NCBI RefSeq assembly: GCF_004295125.1
Contig: NZ_CP036170.1
Span: forward strand, 871,501-935,500
Reading direction: 5' to 3'
DNA from: [Clostridium] scindens ATCC 35704
GTDB lineage: Bacteria > Bacillota > Clostridia > Lachnospirales > Lachnospiraceae
DNA: 64,000 nt
Made by a program: the position numbers and the translations under genes. Shown piece by piece: positions 1-11,290 of the stretch; the stretch's first letter is position 1, and each line of letters starts with the position of its first letter. The notes beneath the pieces were generated by a model. That model made no database searches. It was not told where the DNA came from and saw only the letters and a list, made by a program, of their open reading frames with translations.

Positions 1-1351
1 CCCCAGCAACCTCGCTGTTGAACCAGTCTGCCATATTATCGACATACAGAGAATAACTGGTCAGCCAGTTGATCGCCGGGAAGTGACGCTTGTAAGCCAG
101 AGCCGAATCCAGTCCCCAGAATACCTTGACAATACGCAGGGTCGCCTGGGATACAGGCTCGGAAATATCGCCGCCCGGAGGGGATACGGCTCCGATTACG
201 GACAGCGCTCCTTCTCTCTGGTCTTTGCCTAGTGAAATCACATGTCCGGCTCTTTCATAGAACTGCGCCAGACGGCTTCCAAGATATGCAGGGTATCCTT
301 CCTCGCCAGGCATCTCTTCCAGACGTCCTGACATCTCTCGAAGGGCCTCTGCCCACCGGGATGTGGAATCTGCCATCAGGGCTACGGAATATCCCATATC
401 GCGGAAGTATTCCGCAATCGTAATGCCTGTATAGATGGATGCCTCACGGGCAGCAACCGGCATATCTGACGTATTGGCGATCAGAACAGTCCTTTGCATC
501 AGTGACTGGCCTGTCTTCGGGTCTTTCAGTTCCGGGAACTCGTTCAGAACGTCCGTCATCTCATTTCCACGCTCGCCGCAGCCGATATATACTACAATAT
601 CTGCCTCAGCCCATTTTGCCAGCTGATGCTGGATTACGGTCTTGCCGCTTCCGAAAGGTCCGGGAACGGCGGCAACGCCGCCTTTGGCAATTGGGAAGAA
701 CGTATCGACAACGCGCTGTCCGGTTACCAATGGCTTCTCCGGCGGAAGTTTCTTTACATAGGGACGTCCTTTACGAACCGGCCATCTCTGGAGCATCGTA
801 AGTTCTTTGTCTCCATCTTCCGTTGCAACTACTGCCACCACGTCTTCTACTGTAAATTCGCCTGATTTGATCTCTTTTACCGTACCCTTGATTCCATAAG
901 GAACCATAATCTTCTGCTGAACAACGATGGTCTCCTGCACGGTGCCTAATATATCGCCTGCTTCTACCTCGTCCCCAACATTTGCAACCGGGACAAATTC
1001 CCATTTCTTGTCTCTCTTCAGGGAAGCAACCTCAACGCCACGCTGCAGGCTGTTTCCTGAAACCTTCATAATATCGTCAAGCGGACGCTGGATACCATCG
1101 TAAATGCTTGCGATAAGACCAGGCCCAAGTTCAACAGACATCGGAACCTCCATAGATTCTACCGGCTCTCCCGGTCCTAAGCCTGATGTCTCCTCATATA
1201 CCTGAATTGATGCCTCATCCCCGTGCATCTCGATGATTTCTCCAATCAGTCGCTGGTTACTAACACGTACAACGTCGAACATGTTGGCATCCCGCATTCC
1301 TTCTGCGATAACCAGCGGTCCTGCTACTTTTTTAATCGTACCTGTACTCAT
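1..1351 (-). CDS. ntpA: V-type ATP synthase subunit A (catalytic), partial
   Basis: This is the catalytic nucleotide-binding subunit of the V1 head. About 450 residues are visible and the C-terminus runs off the left edge. It starts [18 protein letters not shown] at an ATG ending at 1351, 27 bases after the stop of the F-type subunit gene. The beta-barrel N-terminus is followed by the long A-subunit insert (residues 115-205). The P-loop GPFGSGKT is at residues 231-238, and GERGNEM and the [13 protein letters not shown] stretch typical of A subunits follow. It is the last visible gene of a minus-strand operon that would continue with subunits B and D outside the window. The assignment is very secure. 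Confidence 0.96.
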   Translation of the reverse strand, partial: MSTGTIKKVAGPLVIAEGMRDANMFDVVRVSNQRLIGEIIEMHGDEASIQVYEETSGLGPGEPVESMEVPMSVELGPGLIASIYDGIQRPLDDIMKVSGNSLQRGVEVASLKRDKKWEFVPVANVGDEVEAGDILGTVQETIVVQQKIMVPYGIKGTVKEIKSGEFTVEDVVAVVATEDGDKELTMLQRWPVRKGRPYVKKLPPEKPLVTGQRVVDTFFPIAKGGVAAVPGPFGSGKTVIQHQLAKWAEADIVVYIGCGERGNEMTDVLNEFPELKDPKTGQSLMQRTVLIANTSDMPVAAREASIYTGITIAEYFRDMGYSVALMADSTSRWAEALREMSGRLEEMPGEEGYPAYLGSRLAQFYERAGHVISLGKDQREGALSVIGAVSPPGGDISEPVSQATLRIVKVFWGLDSALAYKRHFPAINWLTSYSLYVDNMADWFNSEVAG

Positions 1352-1378
1352 TTGGACGAATCACCCACCTTTCCTTCT

Positions 1379-1699
1379 TTATTCGTTTCCAAAGATAATA
1401 TCAGATCCTACTGCCTGTTCTACGGACTTCTTGACGCCTTCTACGCCGGCTCCGGTATTGCCGGATATTCCTGGTATCTGGATAATCGCCGGAACGGCCA
1501 GTTCCTGATATTTCTCTATCTCATGTTTTAATTCTTCAGCCAGAGCCTCGGTAACATAGACAATCCCATAGTCCCCAAGGGTGAGCTGATGCAGTTTTTC
1601 TCCGGCTTCCTCACGGGTGCTTACTGGAAATGTATCAAGACCCAATGTAGCGAAACCGTAAATACTGTCATAATCGCCTAGTACTGCAATCTTATACAT
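1379..1699 (-). CDS. ntpG: V-type ATP synthase subunit F
   Basis: This 106-residue central-stalk subunit belongs to the V-ATPase F family (ntpG in Enterococcus hirae naming). The N-terminus MYKIAVLGDYDSIYGFATLGL matches the family opening, and there is a conserved YGIVYVTEALAEEL segment. Its start overlaps the end of the C-subunit gene by 8 bases and its stop lies 27 bases before the A-subunit start, so it sits between C and A as in other V-ATPase operons. The product couples the rotor shaft to the catalytic head. Confidence 0.93.
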   Translation of the reverse strand: MYKIAVLGDYDSIYGFATLGLDTFPVSTREEAGEKLHQLTLGDYGIVYVTEALAEELKHEIEKYQELAVPAIIQIPGISGNTGAGVEGVKKSVEQAVGSDIIFGNE

Positions 1700-2660
1700 A
1701 CATCTCCCTTACCCTTTCTCGGATTGAATCATCCGGTAAGTCATTAAGTTTGCCGGAAAGAATGATTCGTACCGTCTTTATTTCGTTCTGTCTCGCAATT
1801 ACATAGGCAATCACCGGCCCTATGGTAAATGCATTATATTTCTGTGGACTGATAGTCTGAATAATCCGGTTATCGCACCAGCGCTCGAATGCTGACGGCG
1901 AGTCGGCTAACGCCTCCGCGCCTTGTGCATAAGCCGTTCCCAGCAGGTATTCGCGGATCGCGTCCATTCCCGCCAGGGCTGCCTTTGAAAGCTGGTCTAC
2001 ATTGATACTGTCACATTCAGCCATTGCCCGCTTCATAAAATCTATCGATTTCGCGGTTTTCTGTGAACGCACGGCAATCTTGATATCTGCAACTCCTACC
2101 GTGGATTCCGCATAGTCGCGGATGATATCCGCCTTTGCTTCCTTCCCGGCCGCATAGATTGCCTCAAGCGCTGCCTTATCGATAATGACATCGCACAACT
2201 GTCCGTCTCTGGTGTGAAGAAGCGATTCATATGCTTCTTCCGCCGCGTGCTGCATATTCGAAGGAAGTCTTCCGAAATCCTTCTCTTTTATGATCTCCAT
2301 CATGGCACTTCCCGGAATCGGCACATCTTCATAGAATATATGCCTGTTCTTTTCCTCCGTGCACACTTCCTTAATTGCGGCCTTCAGATTATGGAAAAGT
2401 TTTGGATAGGTAAGCACGTCAAAATGTTCCATCCCTATGGACAGTTCCTTAACGACTTCCCATATCTTTTCTTCTTCTCTGGTCAGCATAGCCTCTGCAT
2501 TACCGGATGTCTCAGAGTCTCCCCAGCCTTTCTCTTCCAGGAACTGAATACACTGCTCATAGTTCTGGCATGCAATCAGCTGGTCAATGGTGCTGTTGGA
2601 AAATAAAGAGACTTCCAGGGCACGTATCCGCGCAACCGCGTAGGTATATTGTTCACTCAT
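1692..2660 (-). CDS. ntpC: V-type ATP synthase subunit C
   Basis: This 322-residue AC39-type subunit forms the socket that joins the rotor shaft to the membrane ring. The N-terminus MSEQYTYAVARIRALE, the mostly helical body and the C-terminal AYVIARQNEIKTVRIILSGK are typical of the family: the last motif is the repeat in which these subunits end. The length is normal. The gene overlaps the F-subunit gene by 8 bases and follows the E-subunit gene by 24 bases, consistent with coupled translation in one operon. Confidence 0.94.
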   Translation of the reverse strand: MSEQYTYAVARIRALEVSLFSNSTIDQLIACQNYEQCIQFLEEKGWGDSETSGNAEAMLTREEEKIWEVVKELSIGMEHFDVLTYPKLFHNLKAAIKEVCTEEKNRHIFYEDVPIPGSAMMEIIKEKDFGRLPSNMQHAAEEAYESLLHTRDGQLCDVIIDKAALEAIYAAGKEAKADIIRDYAESTVGVADIKIAVRSQKTAKSIDFMKRAMAECDSINVDQLSKAALAGMDAIREYLLGTAYAQGAEALADSPSAFERWCDNRIIQTISPQKYNAFTIGPVIAYVIARQNEIKTVRIILSGKLNDLPDDSIRERVREMYV

Positions 2661-2684
2661 GCTGCTCCTCCAATCTACTACGCT

Positions 2685-3278
2685 TTATAAGAATAATAAG
2701 TGATGAACCTTATCGGACAACTCATCTCTTTTTGCATCAAACATTGCCTGTAATGTGCAGTTCTCTTCTATACCGCCATAAGCAAGAATGAATCCATTCT
2801 CTATATTCCTGCCTTCTTCAGATACCGTCAGGCTTCCATTCTTTGATTCGGCAGCCTTTTTCACCTCATCCTGGAATCCTGCAGGCATTCTCTTTAAATC
2901 CCTGGCTGAAAAGAATATCTCTCCATCCTGCGGCAGCGCATACTTGCCAAGCATCTTAAGCAGCATGGCAAAGTAAGCATCCGCCTCCATGCCAGTCAGC
3001 GACTCATACGCCTCATTCAGGACTTCCTTTATTACATCCTGCTTTGCAGCAAGGACCTTGGTCCTTCTCTGCAAATCGATCGAAGACGCTACCCGCTCTT
3101 TGTAGTTTGCTATTTCCGCTTCGGATTTCTGGGAGATGCTGGCCTGTTTCTTTTCCGCTTCAGCCTTTGCCTGGCTCATAATCTCTTCGGCCTGGGCCTT
3201 TGCTTCTGCAATCTTGCTGTCAGCTACTGCTTTCGCTTCATCCAGGATCTGACTTTTCATTTTTTCTAATCCGGTCAT
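2685..3278 (-). CDS. ntpE: V-type ATP synthase subunit E
   Basis: This 197-residue peripheral-stalk subunit has an Ala/Lys/Glu-rich coiled coil over residues 1-75 (repeats such as EAKAVADSKIAEAKAQAEE) and a more globular C-terminal half. The C-terminal GGIEENCTLQAMFDAKRDELSDKVHHLLF includes the conserved FDAKRDEL segment of E subunits. The start has AAGGAG upstream. The gene lies between K and C, its usual place in Na+-type V-ATPase operons. Confidence 0.92.
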   Translation of the reverse strand: MTGLEKMKSQILDEAKAVADSKIAEAKAQAEEIMSQAKAEAEKKQASISQKSEAEIANYKERVASSIDLQRRTKVLAAKQDVIKEVLNEAYESLTGMEADAYFAMLLKMLGKYALPQDGEIFFSARDLKRMPAGFQDEVKKAAESKNGSLTVSEEGRNIENGFILAYGGIEENCTLQAMFDAKRDELSDKVHHLLFL

Positions 3279-3331
3279 CGCCCTTGCACTCCTTTTCTTA
3301 ATTTCCTAGTTTTTACCGTGTATCAGATATC

Positions 3332-5835
<2,504 letters not shown>

Positions 5836-5884
5836 AGCCGCATCCCTCCTTTACTCTTATTCTTTTTGCCCAAATATGCAAGTA

Positions 5885-6193
5885 TCAGACGAGTTCTGCA
5901 ATTACGGCAGACACCGTCTCTTCTTCCTTCGCCAGCGCAGCCTCCCTAAGAGATGCAATTTCCTTCTCCACATCGGCCAAAGCCTCCATCGTCGACTTTT
6001 CCCCACTTTCCTTCGCTGCCTTTAGACTGTCTTCTGCCTTTGCCTTTGCATCTGCTTCAGCCTGTTCTTTGATCTCCTTGGCTTTTGCAGAGGCTTCTTC
6101 AAGGATTCCGGTACATTCGGCGTCTGCTTTTCTTACGATTTCCTCCGCCTCATTTTCCGTCTCCTTGATGGTTTTAATGGTTTCTTCTACCAT
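5885..6193 (-). CDS. ntpF: V-type ATPase peripheral-stalk subunit (G/H type, NtpF-like)
   Basis: This 102-residue protein is almost entirely charged coiled coil (MVEETIKTIKETENEAEEI followed by EAKAKAED-like heptads). This fits the small peripheral-stalk partner of subunit E, called H in archaeal-type operons and NtpF in Enterococcus hirae. It is the first gene of the operon, just as ntpF is in E. hirae. Sequence identity in coiled coils is uninformative, so the call rests on size, composition and position. Confidence 0.85.
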   Translation of the reverse strand: MVEETIKTIKETENEAEEIVRKADAECTGILEEASAKAKEIKEQAEADAKAKAEDSLKAAKESGEKSTMEALADVEKEIASLREAALAKEEETVSAVIAELV

Positions 6194-6237
6194 CTGTTCA
6201 CCACCTCTCTTGTTGTTGTAACTCTCCTGTAGTTACG

Positions 6238-6266
6238 ATTATAATATGATTCCAAATAAAAGTCTA
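6238..6266 (-). promoter_or_regulatory. Predicted sigma-A promoter of the V-ATPase operon
   Basis: On the minus strand a TAGACT -35 box (6261-6266) and a perfect TATAAT -10 box (6238-6243) are separated by 17 bases. They lie 45 bases upstream of the first V-ATPase gene. No operator is evident. Confidence 0.6.
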
Positions 6267-6342
6267 GAAATTTATTGTTTTTTCATAGTTCCCAGACCGT
6301 ACTGAACATACAATTAAACGAATAATCATACAATTGCCTTTT

Positions 6343-6834
6343 TTACCATTCCAGCCTGTGCAGATGGCCTTCCAGATCCATCCCCGCAAACGCATTCTGC
6401 CTGAGCGCCTCATATAAAACGATTGCCACCGAGTTCCCAAGATTCAGGGAACGGATATCCGGAACCATCGGAATCCTAATACAGTCATCTTTATGTTTTA
6501 CCAGAATCTCTTCTGGTATTCCCGCGCTTTCTTTCCCAAACATAATATAGCAGTCTGGCTCATACTCGACATCCGTGTAGGCTTTCGTCGCTTTGGTAGT
6601 GGCCATATAGATCTTCGCGTTCGGATTCCTCCTGATGAAATCATCATAATCAATATAAGTAGTCACATCCAGCTTATCCCAATAATCCATTCCAGCCCTC
6701 TTCAGATTCTTCTCATTCAGTCTGAATCCTAATGGTTCGATCAGGTGAAGCCTTGTGTTCGCAGCCACGCAGGTGCGTCCGATATTTCCTGTATTTGCAG
6801 GTATCTCCGGCTCATGCAATACAATATTCAACAT
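6343..6834 (-). CDS. trmL: tRNA (cytidine(34)-2'-O)-methyltransferase
   Basis: This 163-residue SPOUT methyltransferase of the TrmL family methylates the ribose of the wobble base in tRNA-Leu species. Family features are HEPEIPANTGNIGRTC near the N-terminus, FGKESAGIPEEIL in the middle and the knot motif IPMVPDIRSLNLGNSVAIVLYE (N and S of the SLNLGNSVA loop). The chosen ATG at 6834 has AAAGGAGG 6-8 bases upstream; a longer reading frame upstream has no ribosome binding site. It is a monocistronic minus-strand gene between the V-ATPase and aminotransferase units. Confidence 0.94.
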   Translation of the reverse strand: MLNIVLHEPEIPANTGNIGRTCVAANTRLHLIEPLGFRLNEKNLKRAGMDYWDKLDVTTYIDYDDFIRRNPNAKIYMATTKATKAYTDVEYEPDCYIMFGKESAGIPEEILVKHKDDCIRIPMVPDIRSLNLGNSVAIVLYEALRQNAFAGMDLEGHLHRLEW

Positions 6835-6971
6835 GCTGCATCCTCCTTTATGTAATATTTTAAAGAAAACAGATAGGCCCGTCAATATACACTTTTGGTA
6901 ATGCTGTATTCATATTTTCCTAATTTCATATATTTTTAACTATTTTGCCCAAAGCCTGCCTGTTCTTGAGG

Positions 6972-8144
6972 TCACCTGATGTTCCTGAGCCGCCCCACGA
7001 AGTCTCCCAGCCGTCCGATCGCCTCCTTCAAGTCTTCCAGGGAATAAGCGTAAGATACTCTCAGGAATCCTTCCCCGCACTCTCCGAATGCGCTCCCCGG
7101 AACTACCGCCACCTTCTCTTCTTCGAGGAACCTGGTGGCAAACGCTTCTGAACTCATGCCAAACTCCTTAATATTTGGGAATATGTAGAACGCGCCAAAT
7201 GGCTCAAAGCAGTCCAGTTTCATCCGTCTGAATTCATGAACCAGATAACGCCTTCTCTGATTGTAGGCCACCCGCATCCTTTCGACTTCGCTTTCGCAGT
7301 TCTTCAGCGCCTCAACCGCGGCATACTGGCTATTGGTGGGCGCGCACATGATAGCGTACTGATGAATCTTCACCATCTGCTCTGCGATTGCCCTGGGCCC
7401 GCAGATATAGCCCAGCCTCCATCCGGTCATCGCAAATCCTTTCGAGAATCCGTTGATTACCAGCGTTCGCTCTTTCATTCCAGGAAGAGAGGCTATCGAT
7501 GCATGGGCGGTTCCATAAGTCAGTTCCGAATAGATTTCATCCGACAACACGAAGATGTCATGTTCCTTCACCACTTTCGCGACAGGCTCCAGATCTTCTT
7601 TTGTCATGATTGCCCCCGTGGGATTATTGGGGTAGGGAAGAACCAGTATCTTTGTTCTTGGCGTAATGGACTCTTCCAGTTCCTCTGCCGTCAGCTTAAA
7701 TTCATTTTCCTGCTTAAGGGGTATTACGATGGGCTTTCCGTCCGCCAGTACTGTACAGGGAAGATAGGATACATAACTGGGCTGTGGGATCAGCACTTCA
7801 TCTCCCGGATCCAGCATAGCCCTCAAGGCTATGTCGATCCCTTCGCTGCCTCCCACCGTCACCACGATTTCCGATGCCGGATCATAGTCTACATTTATCT
7901 TTCTCCGTAAATATCTGCCTATCTCTTCTTTCAATTCCTTCAAGCCTGCATTAGAAGTATAGAACGTCTTTCCCTGTTCCAGCGCATAGATTCCCTCTTC
8001 CCTGATCCGCCAGGGCGTGTCAAAATCCGGCTCACCGACGCCAAGAGATATGGCCTCTGGCATCTCGCTTACCAAGTCGAAAAATTTACGGATGCCCGAC
8101 GGCGCCAGGCCTGTTACTTTTTTGGATAATGGATCTCTCATCAT
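6972..8144 (-). CDS. Class I/II PLP-dependent aminotransferase
   Basis: This 390-residue fold-type I aminotransferase has the substrate/cofactor motifs GVGEPDFDTP, YPNNPTGAIM, DEIYSELTY and the Schiff-base lysine in NGFSKGFAMTGWRLGY. The C-terminal arginine region is RVSYAYSLEDL. It belongs to the group that includes aspartate and aromatic aminotransferases; the substrate cannot be read from the sequence. Its start overlaps the stop of the Lrp-type regulator gene by 4 bases, so the two are translationally coupled and the regulator may respond to the amino acid that this enzyme handles. Confidence 0.92.
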   Translation of the reverse strand: MMRDPLSKKVTGLAPSGIRKFFDLVSEMPEAISLGVGEPDFDTPWRIREEGIYALEQGKTFYTSNAGLKELKEEIGRYLRRKINVDYDPASEIVVTVGGSEGIDIALRAMLDPGDEVLIPQPSYVSYLPCTVLADGKPIVIPLKQENEFKLTAEELEESITPRTKILVLPYPNNPTGAIMTKEDLEPVAKVVKEHDIFVLSDEIYSELTYGTAHASIASLPGMKERTLVINGFSKGFAMTGWRLGYICGPRAIAEQMVKIHQYAIMCAPTNSQYAAVEALKNCESEVERMRVAYNQRRRYLVHEFRRMKLDCFEPFGAFYIFPNIKEFGMSSEAFATRFLEEEKVAVVPGSAFGECGEGFLRVSYAYSLEDLKEAIGRLGDFVGRLRNIR

Positions 8145-8632
8145 GGCGTCACCGGCATCCTTTCTGTCTTATTCTTTGTCCGCATCAATGTCCCGTGTTC
8201 TTTATATTTCTTCATTATAAAATGTGTCGTCGTGCTTATGACATCCTCAATCGGAGACAGCCTGCCAGATACGAATCTGGCGACTTCCTGAAGCGTCTTT
8301 CCTTCCAGCGTAACCAGAAGATCATATCCTCCGGATATCAGATAGACGGCCGTCACCTCCGGAAAATTGCATATCCTTTCCGCCGTCTTATCAAATCCTT
8401 TCTCTCTTTGGGGCGTCACGCGGACTTCTATCAATGCGTTAACCCGTTCTTCTCCTGTCTTGTCCCAGTCGATCAGCGTGTGATACCCGCAGATGATCCC
8501 CTCCTTTTCCATGCGGGCAATCTCGTTTGCCACATCCGCTTCATCAGTCCCCAGAATGACTGCCAGTTCGCCCAGATCCACTCTGCTGTTCGTCTCCATA
8601 TACATCAGTATCTGTTTCCTCATCTCTTTCAT
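8141..8632 (-). CDS. Lrp/AsnC-family transcriptional regulator
   Basis: This is a 163-residue regulator when started at MKEMRKQILMYMETNSRVDL (8632), where GGAGG stands 8 bases upstream. Residues 1-60 form the winged HTH (LGELAVILGTDEADVANEIARME, then the wing GIICGYHTLIDWDK). The rest is the RAM effector domain (VEVRVTP, FPEVTAVYLISGGYDLLVTLEG). The start lies 89 bases inside the preceding AIR-synthase-like gene. Its stop overlaps the aminotransferase start, which points to local control of amino acid metabolism. Confidence 0.9.
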   Translation of the reverse strand: MKEMRKQILMYMETNSRVDLGELAVILGTDEADVANEIARMEKEGIICGYHTLIDWDKTGEERVNALIEVRVTPQREKGFDKTAERICNFPEVTAVYLISGGYDLLVTLEGKTLQEVARFVSGRLSPIEDVISTTTHFIMKKYKEHGTLMRTKNKTERMPVTP

Positions 8633-9518
8633 CTTGCCTGCCTCCGTTGAATAGTTTAAGGATCTCATCCGGTGCGGGACGGTCAATATAGCGCACCTCT
8701 TCTCCATTATGTATAATCTTATCATTATTATCCGTCAGCCGCCCGATAACGGATGCCTTGACCTGCCTGCTGTTAAGCGCTTCTGCCAGTGCTTCCCCAT
8801 CATCTGCTATGATCAGGAGGCTCCCTGCGGAAGCCAGCTGGTAGGGATTGAGCCGGTAGTGCTCGCAAACCTCTATAGTCTCCTGAAGGATGGATATCTG
8901 CTTCATATCCACGGATATCCCGGCCGAGGCTTCTTTCGCCAGATTCCACAAGGCTGCCAGAATGCCGCCATCCCCGATCTGACAGATGGCGGACGCGCCA
9001 CAGGCCCTTGCTATGCCTATCTCCTGCCGTGCGAATATCTCCTGTCGGTAAGACAATATCTGGTTAAGGAATGCCGGTGCGAACCGCTCTCTTAATTCCC
9101 GTTCCTTCTCCATTGTGATCTGGAGCATGCCATCCATACCCACCCACTTGGTAAGGACGATCTCTCCCTTCGCCGGAACCGGACCCTTGCACCATGGGTC
9201 ATTCTTCGGGACTTTAGCAATCCCGCTCACGGCCACCATGGGGAAATTAACCGCCGAATTCCTTTCGCTCTTTATCTCCAGCAGTTCAATTTCCTGCTCG
9301 CGGCAGGCGCTCTTTATGTTTTTTTCAATTGTATGTATCTTGGATTTGTATGCGTAAGGTGGAAGCGCGATCCGCACGCCTACGCCAGGATGCGATGCAC
9401 CTGCCGCCGCCATAGAGTTGGCGACGGCAGCAAGTGCATGAATTCCAATATATTTGGACTGCCCATATACGGTAGCCGTCTCATTTATCAAGTATCCAGT
9501 CTGCGTTTCTAGTCTCAT
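8544..9518 (-). CDS. AIR synthase-related (PurM/HypE-fold) protein
   Basis: This 324-residue protein has the two-domain PurM-like fold: an N-terminal domain with GIHALAAVANSMAAAGASHPGVGV and a C-terminal domain with LNPYQLASAGSLLIIADDGEALAEAL. Proteins of this shape include HypE, ThiL and the hydrogenase maturation factor-like group, and the exact substrate is not readable here. The last 25-30 residues are hydrophilic, rich in Asp, Glu, Gly and Ser, and lie entirely within the overlap with the Lrp gene, so they look like a secondary extension past an older stop. GAGGAATC precedes the ATG. Confidence 0.8.
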   Translation of the reverse strand: MRLETQTGYLINETATVYGQSKYIGIHALAAVANSMAAAGASHPGVGVRIALPPYAYKSKIHTIEKNIKSACREQEIELLEIKSERNSAVNFPMVAVSGIAKVPKNDPWCKGPVPAKGEIVLTKWVGMDGMLQITMEKERELRERFAPAFLNQILSYRQEIFARQEIGIARACGASAICQIGDGGILAALWNLAKEASAGISVDMKQISILQETIEVCEHYRLNPYQLASAGSLLIIADDGEALAEALNSRQVKASVIGRLTDNNDKIIHNGEEVRYIDRPAPDEILKLFNGGRQDERDEETDTDVYGDEQQSGSGRTGSHSGD

Positions 9519-9544
9519 CTTTGATTCCTCTGCTTATTAATCCA

Positions 9545-11134
9545 TTACTGTGCCGGCTGTACCTGCCCTGTCGATTCCTGGGATGATTGTTCCTGCCCGC
9601 CCGTGCCTTGGGATGGCTGAGCCTGCAAGGATCGAGCCTGGCTGATGGCTGCGTCGATCTTGCCTTTGTCCTGGGTGGCAATAGCATTCTGTACCAGAAC
9701 CTTGGCCTGGGCGTTATCAGTTTTGGTCCCTATCTCAATAATCTGGTCAGACTTCTCATAAGTGCTGTTATTGATCACATCCCTGCTCACCTGTTTTCCA
9801 TCCTGATAAACGATCTTCCAAAGTTGGGCCGTCTTGCCTGTATGCGGGCTTCCGGCATAATTCAAGCTTCCGAGCGCCGCATCCGAGTTCTCTTTATAGG
9901 TGACCCCATAATCTTCCGTGGTCAACGTCTCGCTCTCAAACTCCACGGTCCGCCCCGGCGTCCTGGTCTCCTTGCCATAGATGGTGAAACGCAGCTGGTT
10001 GGCAGCGTCGATCTCTCCGGCAATAAAGATCGGAGTATCATAACTATTCTTAAACACGAAGTCCAGATAGTCGCCGGCAATGGCTGCATCCCTGGACGGG
10101 TCTACATATGCTACAAGCATGGAGTGAGGATATCGTTCCACCACTTCCAGTTCTGCATAAAGCACGGCATTATATAGAGTGGTAGACACCTGGCAGATGC
10201 CTCCTCCGAAAGAATCCACTACCTGCCCATTCTCATAAGATCCGGCCGGCACGTATCCGTGCTCTTCATCATAAGGCGCGGTCCTGTCATGGACGGATAA
10301 CTGCTCTCCCGGCATCAGCACGGAGCCATTAAGAAGATCCACGCCCGTCTTAAGATTCTGCCAGCGGTCTCCTCCGCCTGCATCCGTGAAAAATGTCCCC
10401 AGTTCATCTTTTATCGTGCTCAAGTCCTTCTTCGTCACGGAAGGAGATTCTTTTATCAGGGTCATCTTTATGGTAATGCCTTTATGCTTCCATTTTTCAT
10501 TCAGATATTTTTCCAATTTCGCTGTCGATGCTTTGATATCTACGGTCTGTCCGTCCTTTTCCTTGGTAATCTTAAATCCGTCGCCGTCTTTTTTAATCTT
10601 GGCATCCACCGCATGGCTGGCAAGCGGAACCACCCTATCCTCTATGATAGCCTTTGACTTTTTATGGTCCAGGACAAACTCCTCGCCCAGCACCATTTTT
10701 TCCTTAGATAGTTTCCTCAACTGCCGGTAGCGCACCCATAGCCTCCCCTTTTTCCCATAGGAGACAGCCTTTTTGGTCACCTTGTCGATGTCATTATAGT
10801 GAAGTCCCAGTTCTTCCAGCGTCGCTGCAGCCTTTTTGTCGTCCACTTTCATGGTCACATTCTCTTTGCGGTCATCCTCCAGATGCTTTTTCAAAGCCTC
10901 CTTGGCCTCTTTGTCTGTCATTCCTGACACATTTACGCTTCCGATATAGATATTGTCGCAGATCTTATCCGCCGGAAACTTTGATACATAACGGTAAAGC
11001 ACTCCATAAGATATGGCAAAGATGATACATACGCATACGAAAACAAGACCAAAAAGGACTTGCCTCCTTCTTCGTCTCATCCTCGACATCCGTTTGCTTT
11101 TTTTATTTCCCTTTCTCTGACTTCCTGCAGCCAT
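9545..11134 (-). CDS. VanW family cell-surface protein
   Basis: This is a 529-residue protein with a basic N-terminus and one membrane helix at about residues 25-50 (VLFGLVFVCVCIIFAISYG). Two putative peptidoglycan-binding (YoaR-type) repeats follow, containing VSGMTDKEAKEAL and similar motifs. The VanW core contains SVHDRTAPYDEEHGYVPAG, GGGICQVSTTLYNAVLYAELEVVERYPHS and DFVFKNSYDTPIFI. A Gln/Ser-rich low-complexity tail ends the protein. It is expected to face the cell wall. VanW proteins are named from vancomycin gene clusters, but this genomic form is a housekeeping envelope protein and no resistance is implied. Confidence 0.9.
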   Translation of the reverse strand: MAAGSQRKGNKKSKRMSRMRRRRRQVLFGLVFVCVCIIFAISYGVLYRYVSKFPADKICDNIYIGSVNVSGMTDKEAKEALKKHLEDDRKENVTMKVDDKKAAATLEELGLHYNDIDKVTKKAVSYGKKGRLWVRYRQLRKLSKEKMVLGEEFVLDHKKSKAIIEDRVVPLASHAVDAKIKKDGDGFKITKEKDGQTVDIKASTAKLEKYLNEKWKHKGITIKMTLIKESPSVTKKDLSTIKDELGTFFTDAGGGDRWQNLKTGVDLLNGSVLMPGEQLSVHDRTAPYDEEHGYVPAGSYENGQVVDSFGGGICQVSTTLYNAVLYAELEVVERYPHSMLVAYVDPSRDAAIAGDYLDFVFKNSYDTPIFIAGEIDAANQLRFTIYGKETRTPGRTVEFESETLTTEDYGVTYKENSDAALGSLNYAGSPHTGKTAQLWKIVYQDGKQVSRDVINNSTYEKSDQIIEIGTKTDNAQAKVLVQNAIATQDKGKIDAAISQARSLQAQPSQGTGGQEQSSQESTGQVQPAQ

Positions 11135-11158
11135 CTTATTCTCCCATACCCCTTTGCT

Positions 11159-11263
11159 TTACACCATAAGATATGGCACTACCATAGTTGCGATCATAGC
11201 AATAATCACTACCATGATTACGATTGCAATGATTCTTCTTGTCTTTTTATTGTTAAAATTCAT
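11159..11263 (-). CDS. Small single-pass membrane protein (34 residues)
   Basis: This short reading frame has an ATG at 11263, a GAAGGTAG-like ribosome binding site, and encodes MNFNNKKTRR followed by an unbroken hydrophobic helix of about 23 residues ending PYLMV. The basic head and hydrophobic tail predict an N-in membrane peptide. It lies 27 bases after nth and 24 bases before the VanW gene, all on the minus strand, so it fits within an operon. I know of no function. Confidence 0.6.
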   Translation of the reverse strand: MNFNNKKTRRIIAIVIMVVIIAMIATMVVPYLMV

Positions 11264-11290
11264 CCGACTACCTTCTTTTCATATATTTCT

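Noticed and set aside
9545-11134. Vancomycin resistance determinant
   Set aside because: VanW-domain proteins are common housekeeping surface proteins; no vanHAX or vanRS genes are nearby.
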